Source: Arthrobacter bambusae
Lineage (GTDB): Bacteria > Actinomycetota > Actinomycetes > Actinomycetales > Micrococcaceae
DNA: 64,000 bases
Direction of reading: 5' to 3'
Assembly (NCBI RefSeq): GCF_030812595.1
Contig: NZ_JAUSSZ010000015.1
Span: 33,997-97,996 of the forward strand
The translations under genes were made by a program, and so were the position numbers. Of this stretch, positions 34,440 to 41,494 are shown one piece after another (position 1 is the first letter of the stretch; the number at the start of each line of letters is the position of its first letter). The notes under the pieces are model-generated. The model had not been told where the DNA came from, searched no databases, and saw only the letters and a list, made by a program, of their open reading frames with translations.

Positions 34440-35173
34440 TGGATTTTGATCAGAGCATCTTCCTGCAGGCCCTGACTTCCAAAGAATTCCTATCGGGGGC
34501 GGTGCTTTCCCTTGAATTGGCTGCCGTTTCCCAAGTGGCCGCTACGCTGATAGGCCTCTTTGTTGCCCTGGCAGGCATATCGAAGAGCAAGACTCTTCGT
34601 AGCTTGGCCTGGGCTTATGTATGGTTCTTCCGTTCCGTGCCAACACTGCTGCTGCTCCTCATTGTCTGGAACGCAGCACCGCAGATAATTCCCGCGCTCC
34701 GGGACAACTGGTACTCACCCTTCCTTGCCGGGTTTGTTGGTCTCTCAGTCGTCGAAGGCGCTTTCATGGCAGAAATTCTCCGTTCAGCCCTGCTGAGCGT
34801 AGACAGCGGACAGAAACTCGCCGCCCGGGCCTTGGGGCTGACCCCCGCGCAAACCTTCCTTCGGGTCGAACTGCCACAAGCCATCAAGGTCGCCCTGCCT
34901 CCCACGGGCAACGAGTTCATCGGAATGATCAAATACACGTCGCTGGCCTCTGTGATCTCACTGCAAGAGCTGATGACAACAGCCCAGGTCCAGGTAGCGA
35001 CCACCTTCCGATATGCCGAATTTTATACGGCCGCGCTCGTCTATTACCTGGTCATTGTCAGCGCCGTCATGGTGCTCCAGCACCAGGTCGAAAAGCGATA
35101 CCGGTGGGTTTCCCTACCCGCCAAAACCCGGCCCCGCGTCGAGCGCGTCCCCGCAACCCTGAAGGGACTCTGA
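34439..35173 (+). CDS. Amino-acid ABC transporter permease (HisM/GlnP type)
   Basis: A 244-aa inner-membrane permease with about five hydrophobic segments. The EAA loop is LAARALGLTPAQTFLRVELP followed by QAIKVALPPTGNEFI, and the N-terminal FFRSVPTLLLLLIVW is typical of polar amino-acid permeases. It overlaps the binding-protein stop (TAATG) and its own stop overlaps the ATPase start (TGATG), so the three subunits are translated together. One permease type is present, so it likely forms a homodimer. Confidence 0.92.
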   Translation: MDFDQSIFLQALTSKEFLSGAVLSLELAAVSQVAATLIGLFVALAGISKSKTLRSLAWAYVWFFRSVPTLLLLLIVWNAAPQIIPALRDNWYSPFLAGFVGLSVVEGAFMAEILRSALLSVDSGQKLAARALGLTPAQTFLRVELPQAIKVALPPTGNEFIGMIKYTSLASVISLQELMTTAQVQVATTFRYAEFYTAALVYYLVIVSAVMVLQHQVEKRYRWVSLPAKTRPRVERVPATLKGL

Positions 35174-35958
35174 TGTCCGAGACCACCACAACTCCTCGTC
35201 AAACCGTAAAGACCGTGCTCGAAGTGAGGAACCTCCACAAAACGTACGGGAATCAAGAAGTCCTAAAAGGTGTCGATTTCACCGTGGGCTCGGGTGAAGT
35301 CAAAGTAGTCCTTGGCCGGTCCGGATCAGGGAAATCAACGATGCTGCGTCTGATGGCCCTGCTGGAACCCCTCGACGCCGGAGAGGTTATTTTCAAGGGC
35401 AAAAGGATCGGCGTCGACGCCAACAACCGGCCCGTACGCGAACGTGCCCTGGCCCGCCAGCGTTCCGAGATCGGCATGGTCTTTCAGCGCTTCAACCTCT
35501 TCTCCCACCTCACCGTCATGCAAAACGTCACCTTGGCCCAACGCCTGACCAGGAAAGCCGGCGCTGCCGAGGCCAAAGCCCGGGCAGCTGAAATGCTCGA
35601 CCGCGTCGGGCTCGGTTCCCACCTTCACCACTTTCCCAGCGAGCTTTCCGGCGGCCAGCAACAACGGGTCGCCATCGCCCGGGCACTGGTCCTGAACCCC
35701 TCCGTGATGCTCTTCGATGAACCGACCTCGGCGTTGGACCCCGAGCTGGTCAACGACGTGCTGGCCGTCATGGAACAACTTGCGGCAGATGGCATGACGA
35801 TGGTCGTGGTCACCCACGAAATGAGTTTCGCTCGGCGAGTCGGGACGGACGTCGCCCTTTTCGACCAGGGCGTGCTCGTTGAACAGGCACCGCCGGAGGA
35901 GTTCTTTACCAACCCCCAGCAGGAACGCACCCGCAACTTCCTGAGGCACATACATTGA
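35173..35958 (+). CDS. Amino-acid ABC transporter ATP-binding protein
   Basis: A 261-aa ATPase from ATG 35173. Walker A LGRSGSGKST, Q-loop VFQRFNLFSHLTV, signature ELSGGQQQRVAIARAL, Walker B PSVMLFDEPTSALDPELV and H-loop VVVTHEM are all intact. The set matches the GlnQ/HisP family. An in-frame extension back to 34621 lies inside the permease gene and is rejected. It is followed without gap by a metallo-hydrolase gene in the same operon. Confidence 0.94.
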   Translation: MSETTTTPRQTVKTVLEVRNLHKTYGNQEVLKGVDFTVGSGEVKVVLGRSGSGKSTMLRLMALLEPLDAGEVIFKGKRIGVDANNRPVRERALARQRSEIGMVFQRFNLFSHLTVMQNVTLAQRLTRKAGAAEAKARAAEMLDRVGLGSHLHHFPSELSGGQQQRVAIARALVLNPSVMLFDEPTSALDPELVNDVLAVMEQLAADGMTMVVVTHEMSFARRVGTDVALFDQGVLVEQAPPEEFFTNPQQERTRNFLRHIH

Positions 35959-36734
35959 GCGCACCCGCCCCCCAACAAGCCGCACCCCGCACATCCCTGC
36001 AGTGGTATGCCATTGAACAAGTCCTCCCAGGACTGACAAAGATTACCGAACCCCATGTCCATCCGATGCTCCGATCGAACATCTGGTGGCTTCAGGGCCA
36101 GGACCGGGACGTGGTCATCGACGCGGGCCTCGGCATCGTCCCCTTGCACCGCGAGATTCCCCAAATGTTCGAACGGGATCCACTCCTGATCATCACCCAT
36201 ACCCACCTGGACCACGTCGGAGGAGCACATGAGTTTAAAGACATCGCAGTCCACGATGAGGAAGCCCACATCCTCATAACACCGGGACCCGTCTCGCTGG
36301 ACACCCACACCTTGTACGGCATCCTCGGTATAGACGTTCTACCGAACGAAGAGCCCTCAATGCTCCGCCGCGTCCCGAACCCTGGATACGACCCAACCCA
36401 ATACGGGCTGGTGCCGGCCACCCCAACACGACGACTCAAAGACGGAGATGAGATCACTACTTTGGGAACCCCCATGGAGGTCCTCGCAACCCCAGGACAT
36501 TCCCCCGGAAGCATCTGTCTGTACGATCACCAGCGCCGATGGCTCTTCACCGGAGACACCATTTACCAGGGCCAACTCCTTGACACAATCCACGGAGCTG
36601 ACCAAGCCGATTACCGGCGCACCATGAACCTTTTATCACGCCTCGAAGTAAGTGCGGTCTTCCCAGGACACGGACCCGGTCTGGGTCCCGGCTCGTTGAA
36701 AACCATCGCGGATAACTACCTCTCCCGCTCGTAG
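35955..36734 (+). CDS. Metallo-beta-lactamase-fold hydrolase
   Basis: A 259-aa MBL-fold enzyme beginning at TTG 35955, which overlaps the ATPase stop. Metal ligands are THTHLDHVGG (HxHxDH), later PGHSPGSICLY and FTGDTIYQG, and a final FPGHGP. The family covers glyoxalase II, lactonases and many C-S or ester hydrolases. As the last gene of an amino-acid importer operon it may hydrolyse the imported compound or a derivative; the substrate is not deducible. Confidence 0.88.
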   Translation: MSAPAPQQAAPRTSLQWYAIEQVLPGLTKITEPHVHPMLRSNIWWLQGQDRDVVIDAGLGIVPLHREIPQMFERDPLLIITHTHLDHVGGAHEFKDIAVHDEEAHILITPGPVSLDTHTLYGILGIDVLPNEEPSMLRRVPNPGYDPTQYGLVPATPTRRLKDGDEITTLGTPMEVLATPGHSPGSICLYDHQRRWLFTGDTIYQGQLLDTIHGADQADYRRTMNLLSRLEVSAVFPGHGPGLGPGSLKTIADNYLSRS

Positions 36735-36808
36735 CAGTAAGGAAAACATGCTGCTGCTGACACTTCCCAATCCACACCCCCGGCCCCCTGCCGTTTGACC
36801 TATGAAGA

Positions 36809-37468
36809 GTGGACGGACCTGAAGCCCGGAAACAGGGTCAGAGTACAACGGCCGCGAGAAGTGCCCCGCGAAGGCGCGATAGACCTCTGCACACAACGCG
36901 TCCTATTTCTGGGGCTGGCTGGACGAGGGCAGAGGCCGCGTGCTACGTCACGGATGCCGCCGGGTCGCAGGATCCTTACTGGAAACCTACCGGCCGCCTG
37001 GTCAGGATCGACAGGGACACCGCTGAAGGGATCGTTCTTGCCGGAGACTTGCCGGCGCCGAACGCTATTGCCTTCACCGCCGCTTATGACGGGCTAGGGG
37101 TGAGCCACAATACCGGCAATCAGATTGACTACCTGAGCCTCAGCGCTGACGGCCGAAAGGTGCAGACAGCTCATCCTGCCGTACATGTAAGCGCAGGCGT
37201 CGGCCAAGTGGATTCCTTGGCCGTCGACGCAGCAGGGAACACGTACGTCGGGCTGCACAACCGGGCGACTGTCCTCGTCTATCGGCCCGATGGCGAACTG
37301 ACTGCCACCATCGCCGCACCTGGGAAGGACGGCGTTTCATCAGCAACCAACATCGCCATCAGGCCAGGTACCACGGAAGGTTATATGACCGTCAGTGGCA
37401 AGGATGGAGGATTCATATACGGCTTCACGGCCCTCGCCGATGGAGTGCGGCAATCCAACGGTGGATAG
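36809..37468 (+). pseudogene. SMP-30/gluconolactonase-like remnant
   Basis: An open frame of 219 codons whose last ~170 residues resemble the C-terminal blades of SMP-30/gluconolactonase beta-propellers: ACYVTDAAGSQDPYW, GRLVRIDRDT, DLPAPNAIAF, VDSLAVDAAGNTYVGLHN and SSATNIAIRPGTTEGYM. The first ~45 residues are an Arg-rich out-of-context stretch and no start or N-terminal metal-binding blades (the usual ExP/N ligands) are visible, so the gene is 5'-truncated. The remaining region probably marks an old rearrangement. Confidence 0.6.
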
Positions 37469-37500
37469 AAGGCCCGATGGAGCGTAAGGGCACCAGGATC

Positions 37501-38097
37501 TCATCTTGTTCCGGCATCGGCTGCGGCAGGCAAGAGCAGCTTAGCCATGTCGTCGCACTCCGCGTCCGTTAAAGGCACGGGATGCGTTTGCGTCCACATA
37601 ACGGCGCCAAAGAAAGCGAGCTGGGCTATGAGGTCACGCTGCTCCGGTTCGATCTCGGCCCGCTCGACTGCGCGAGTGAGCACGGCGTGGAAGGGGGCGA
37701 GGGCTCTGTGCAGCGCCGCTGACATCAAATCCTGCAGCTCGGCGGACGTGGATCTTGCCGCCTCCGTGAAGGCCTGACCCTCGGGCAGCTCTGCATTGTC
37801 GCGCACAGTTTGTAACAGCACGGACAAATCATGACAGCTCGAGCCGGTGTCAGGAACAACGTCATAGCGGGCCAGGAGTGGCTCCAGGACGGCAGCCAGC
37901 AAGGCCGCCCGCGTAGGCCAACGCCGGTATACCGTCGTGCGGTTTACGCCTGCAAGCTTGGCTACGGCCTCAATCGTGAGGCCGGCATAACCTCCCCGTG
38001 ACAGTTCCGCGGTGGTAGCACTTAGAACGGCATCAACTACCTGCGAACTGCGCGCACCTTTCTGGACTCCCCGTGTTCTGCGCATTGAATCGGCCAT
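37501..38097 (-). CDS. TetR-family regulator, divergent from an SDR
   Basis: A 198-aa TetR protein. HTH at residues ~36-60: LTIEAVAKLAGVNRTTVYRR followed by WPTRAALLAAVLE. The C-terminal ligand domain is of usual length. ATG 38097 is used; an ATG at 38085 is an alternative. A perfect palindrome between this gene and the divergent SDR (38124-38146) is its likely operator. Inferred: represses itself and the SDR until a ligand, perhaps the SDR substrate, binds. Confidence 0.9.
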   Translation of the reverse strand: MADSMRRTRGVQKGARSSQVVDAVLSATTAELSRGGYAGLTIEAVAKLAGVNRTTVYRRWPTRAALLAAVLEPLLARYDVVPDTGSSCHDLSVLLQTVRDNAELPEGQAFTEAARSTSAELQDLMSAALHRALAPFHAVLTRAVERAEIEPEQRDLIAQLAFFGAVMWTQTHPVPLTDAECDDMAKLLLPAAADAGTR

Positions 38098-38123
38098 GGA
38101 ACAGCATTCTATTGACCTTTAGA

Positions 38124-38146
38124 AAAGGCAACAGTATGTTGCCTTT
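38124..38146. promoter_or_regulatory. Palindromic TetR operator
   Basis: AAAGGCAACA and TGTTGCCTTT are perfect 10-base arms around a three-base centre, 27 bases upstream of the TetR ATG and about 60 from the SDR start. Size and position are typical for a TetR operator controlling a divergent pair. Confidence 0.8.
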
Positions 38147-38205
38147 AGGCAATGGAGCCCCGTCGTCCGGGAGCCCGGCGCCCTCCATAACCAACGAGGA
38201 GCATG

Positions 38206-39078
38206 ATGAGCACACAAAACGTTGATTTCGCCGAGACGATGGGCTTCGACCGACTGCCGACGCACATTGTCGAAAAGCGGGTCACCGACCTGATGGATCT
38301 CACAGGAAAAAAGGCAGTAGTCACCGGAGCAGGGGGAGGCGGTCTGGGCCAGGCCATCGCCAACCGGCTTGCCGGCCTGGGGGCCGACGTCGCTGTCATT
38401 GATTTGAATAAGGACGGCGCCGTCGCTAACGCAGAGACCATCGAACGCCGATGGGGCACGCGAGCCATCCCGTTCCAGGCAGACCTGTCCGATTGGGATC
38501 AGGTGCATTCTGTTGTCTCGGAAAGCACGCAGGCTCTCGGGGGCCTGGACATCATGATCAATAACCCCGTTCAGGTGGTCTCCGACAGGTTCGAAAACCA
38601 CACCAAGGCGGACATCGACTACACAGTCCACGGGAGCTTGACGATGCTGATTTACGGCGCACATGCCGCGGTCGAGCACTTCCTGCCCCAGGGCCACGGC
38701 CGCATTATCAACATCGCGTCTGTTGGTGGACGGATACAGCACCGCGGACTTACCGTCTACAACGCGGCAAAGTCGGGTGTTATTGGCTTCACCCGCAATC
38801 TTGCCCATGAGTTCGCCTCACGGGGGATCAATGTCCTGGGGGTAGCTCCCGGGCTCATGATCAACCCCCTCCTGAGGGACATCCTGGCCAATGCCTCCGA
38901 CGAGCAGGCTCTGGCCGCGAAAGGTTCGATGCTGGAAGCGGTTGACCGCTATATCCAGCTCGGTCGGGTATCCATCCCGGAAGAGGTTGCGAACATGGTC
39001 GCCTACCTCAGCACAGAGGCCGCTGACTATATGTGCGGCCAGACAATCGATGTAGCGGGCGGGCAGTGGATGGGGTGA
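38206..39078 (+). CDS. SDR-family oxidoreductase
   Basis: A 290-aa classical SDR. NAD(P) loop is VVTGAGGGGLGQAIA, catalytic YNAAKSG follows, and the ending CGQTIDVAGGQWMG is usual. The canonical NNAG is altered to NNPVQVV. ATG 38206 is four bases from AGGAG; the adjacent ATG 38203 is only one base away, so the second is preferred. It is divergent from a TetR gene with an operator between, so probably induced by its own substrate. Substrate unknown. Confidence 0.88.
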   Translation: MSTQNVDFAETMGFDRLPTHIVEKRVTDLMDLTGKKAVVTGAGGGGLGQAIANRLAGLGADVAVIDLNKDGAVANAETIERRWGTRAIPFQADLSDWDQVHSVVSESTQALGGLDIMINNPVQVVSDRFENHTKADIDYTVHGSLTMLIYGAHAAVEHFLPQGHGRIINIASVGGRIQHRGLTVYNAAKSGVIGFTRNLAHEFASRGINVLGVAPGLMINPLLRDILANASDEQALAAKGSMLEAVDRYIQLGRVSIPEEVANMVAYLSTEAADYMCGQTIDVAGGQWMG

Positions 39079-39105
39079 CGCCCCCAGGCCCACTCCATAG
39101 GGGGT

Positions 39106-39146
39106 GTGAGGTCAGCAGGAGGTCACCATCCTCCTGCTGACCTCAC
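39106..39146. terminator. Bidirectional hairpin between convergent genes
   Basis: GTGAGGTCAGCAGGAG (39106-39121) and CTCCTGCTGACCTCAC (39131-39146) are perfectly complementary 16-base arms. They lie between the ends of the SDR gene and of the leftward small gene and can terminate both. Confidence 0.8.
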
Positions 39147-39454
39147 GGTTCAGGGAGCAGGGCAGCCTTCGATGCTGGGACGCCCGCCCACCCCTCGATG
39201 CACAGCTGGCAGGCGCCCGCTTCCTCTAGAAAGCACAACTCAATTCCCGGAACCTTCTCAATGATGCGCCTGTACTGAGCACCGTCCTGCATGAGCCACA
39301 GGATCTTTCCGTCGGCAGTTATCGCCTCGACCTGGCCACGGTCAACCTGCACACCGTTTCGATATATTGCGACGTGCCGTCCTGCGGCCGCCGTCCAATC
39401 GTCGACTGCGGACGGCACCGTCCGATCAGAAAAGCCTGCGGCGTGAATGCTCAT
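39143..39454 (-). CDS. Small hypothetical protein, 103 aa
   Basis: ATG 39454 gives MSIHAAGFSDRTVPSAVDDW and a 103-residue protein with beta-strand-like periodicity (GRHVAIYRNGVQVDRGQVEA, KILWLMQDGAQYRRII). Two cysteines (CQLC) lie near the C-terminus. The family is not recognised. A weak ribosome site AAAGG is upstream, and it ends in the perfect hairpin at 39106-39146. Earlier codons to 39652 look non-coding. It may form a unit with the next upstream small gene. Confidence 0.55.
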   Translation of the reverse strand: MSIHAAGFSDRTVPSAVDDWTAAAGRHVAIYRNGVQVDRGQVEAITADGKILWLMQDGAQYRRIIEKVPGIELCFLEEAGACQLCIEGWAGVPASKAALLPEP

Positions 39455-39533
39455 ATGAAGGCCTTTACGAAACCGGGGGGTAGGTGGCAGGAGAGTGCGG
39501 CGGGTGGAGCATGCGTGCCCTGAGCTGCACGTT

Positions 39534-39830
39534 TCAACACAGGGCCGATAGCGCCGGGGCGAGGTTAGCGTCTTCGCGCCTACGAGGGCCGCCTTCCGGG
39601 GCTGCCCGAAGGCGCAAGTCCTGTTCCAGCACGATCCCGCGCTGGACGTCACTGGAGAATTGGACGGTGAACGTCCTGTGGTCGTGGCGGGTCACCAGGA
39701 TCCCGTCCCGGGCGTTCGAGTTTTGCCTGGACATGAGTTCGGCGACGGCGGAGTCCAACGCCTCCTCCAGCTGCCTGCGGCTGTCTATGGTCAGCCGCAG
39801 GCGGCCAATTCCATTGCTAGGTACTTCCAT
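39534..39830 (-). CDS. Small hypothetical protein, 98 aa, paralogue of the protein at 63022-63303
   Basis: From ATG 39830 (AAAAGG upstream) the protein reads MEVPSNGIGRLRLTIDSRRQ and continues to ~98 residues. Its middle, GILVTRHDHRTFTVQFSS, aligns with GLLITQRGDGRYTVEINP of the protein near 63250, and both are preceded by an amphipathic helix (EEALDSAVAELM / NEAVNQLIPTALERM). So two related orphan proteins flank the sugar island. No function is known. The start is preferred over in-frame codons to 40025 because these overlap intergenic sequence. Confidence 0.6.
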   Translation of the reverse strand: MEVPSNGIGRLRLTIDSRRQLEEALDSAVAELMSRQNSNARDGILVTRHDHRTFTVQFSSDVQRGIVLEQDLRLRAAPEGGPRRREDANLAPALSALC

Positions 39831-40232
39831 GTCAACTTTTCCTTTTAGCGGTTGGGCAAATGCAGGGGCACCGCGTTGATAGCAGGACGGCCACGGCGTC
39901 CTTGCGTGGGAACTTGTTATTCCAAGGGCAGGGGAGCTCGGGGCTACGGGCTTCAGAGTGTGGCGGCTTCCCGGCTTGGGCCAGCGGTGCGGAGGCCACG
40001 CTTGGCATTCGCCGTGCCTCAACAATCGGTCTCACATTTCGAGATCTTGCAGGCTGGTAAGGCCTCAGGGACTCAGGTAGAGTCTGTGAGACCTCTCTTT
40101 TCGGGATTTTTTCCCGGCGTGGTAAAAAAGATATGCGGGGATACCCGTAAGGTCAAGTCACTGCTCCAGGCCGGCCCTTCGCGAGCAGAAGTGGACTAAG
40201 GCGAGTGCGGTCGGACGCGAAAAGGAGTGGCT
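39831..40232. other. Intergenic promoter region upstream of the TetR gene
   Basis: About 400 bases with no supported gene. It holds one copy of the island operator (40108-40128) and probably the divergent promoters for the small leftward genes and the rightward TetR gene. Confidence 0.4.
40108..40128. promoter_or_regulatory. Island operator copy 1 (upstream of TetR)
   Basis: TTTTTCCC, five bases, GGTAAAAA: one mismatch from the perfect palindrome. It lies 104 bases before the TetR start, suggesting autoregulation. Confidence 0.6.
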
Positions 40233-40904
40233 ATGACAAGCGTGGAGAGCGTGAAGCCACGCCGGGGCCGGCCGCGGCGGGTTGATCGCGAACGAATCAT
40301 CGAGGCCGCCAAGGTACTTGACCCAGCAACTTTGACAATGCAGGCCCTCGCTGAGGAGATTGGCGTGGACCGGAAGACTCTGCATTACCACGTAGACAAC
40401 CGCGACTCGCTGCTGCGGATGGTTGCTGCCGATGCATTCCGTGAGGCAGTTGCGGCCCACGATTTCACTCCCGAGAAGGACTGGAGGAAGGCCATACGCG
40501 CATTTGCCCATATCACCAGGGATGCCGTCATGGCTGCCGGTGCATGGGCAAGTTATGTCGGCTACGAAACCGAGGCCGATCTTGAGGCTATCCGACCGGC
40601 CGAGGCGGCTGCGGAGGCGCTCGTTGCCGCGGGTCTGGCCGAAGCTGAAGCCGGACGGTTGATCGCAATGCTGGCAGGCCTTGCCTTCACGTCCGCCACG
40701 GACCGCTCCATCCCAAAAACCGCTGGCCGACACCCTCAGGAACCCGTCCTTGAACACCTGCTTGAGAAGGCCCCGCAAGAGGAGTTCACACTTCTCCGCA
40801 AGCTGGTTGGAGGCCGGTCAACGGAACTCGGCACCGAAGAGCAGTTTGCCTTCAATCTCGACATTGTGACTCTTGGCGTGGAGCGCCTGCTCGAACGGCC
40901 GTGA
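40233..40904 (+). CDS. TetR-family regulator, candidate controller of the sugar island
   Basis: A 223-aa TetR-type protein. A basic N-terminus (RRGRPRRVDRERI) precedes the HTH TMQALAEEIGVDRKTLHYHV at about residues 37-56. The C-terminal region is of the TetR_C (tetracyclin-repressor-like) kind with a Leu-rich dimer interface. ATG 40233 has GGAG five bases upstream; a GTG at 40227 is less likely. It is the only regulator gene that directly carries the TTTTTCCC-type operator, so it is the best candidate for the protein that binds all seven copies. Confidence 0.88.
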   Translation: MTSVESVKPRRGRPRRVDRERIIEAAKVLDPATLTMQALAEEIGVDRKTLHYHVDNRDSLLRMVAADAFREAVAAHDFTPEKDWRKAIRAFAHITRDAVMAAGAWASYVGYETEADLEAIRPAEAAAEALVAAGLAEAEAGRLIAMLAGLAFTSATDRSIPKTAGRHPQEPVLEHLLEKAPQEEFTLLRKLVGGRSTELGTEEQFAFNLDIVTLGVERLLERP

Positions 40905-41494
40905 GGCGGAGCTTCGTCACGATTTGCACCATTAGGGTCAACGGCGCACCACTTAGGCACCTCCCTCGGGTGACAGGCCGGGAGGGACTGCCACAGCTGC
41001 ATGCCGGTTGACTGCTGGTTCCACGCGTGACTTTTGTCGACCTCCGCCTTCTCCTGACTGCGCCAGCGCTGCGGGGTTCTCCAAGGTCAAGTCCGTTTCC
41101 TGCCCGCGCTCCCTCCGGTCACCCCATCGTGCATCACTGGACATGTCGGCCCCTTCGCCGACCCAAGCACTGCTTCTGGCCGCCCGGCCCAACTGCCAGG
41201 CCAAGCTCCCGCCATGCGATGCCGCAAGCTGACTTTGGCGTGCGACTTGACTCACACTGCTGGGCCATCTAGGGTTTTTCCCACCCCGGGAAAAAACGGG
41301 CGCCGCAGTGGGAACACCAGCGGCCTGCTTCAACGGTGAAGGACAACCGTGGCGAGGACAGCCTGCAGACCCACGGGTCTGCACCGCAGACCAGCTTTGT
41401 TCCGGCGTCGTCAGGCACACCAGTAAAGCGTTGAGGGACTGACCCCCCTCTTGCCACGCCCGCGGTGTCGCGGGCTGGCGGAATAGGAGACCCA
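40905..41494. other. Long leader region upstream of the GH3/GH2 operon
   Basis: A 590-base region without a supported gene; minus-strand frames here have no RBS and no recognisable product. It carries the perfect operator at 41275-41295, leaving an untranslated leader of up to ~200 bases before the GTG at 41495. Confidence 0.45.
41275..41295. promoter_or_regulatory. Island operator copy 2 (GH3/GH2 operon)
   Basis: Perfect copy: TTTTTCCC, five bases, GGGAAAAA. It is 200 bases before the first GH3 gene. Confidence 0.7.
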
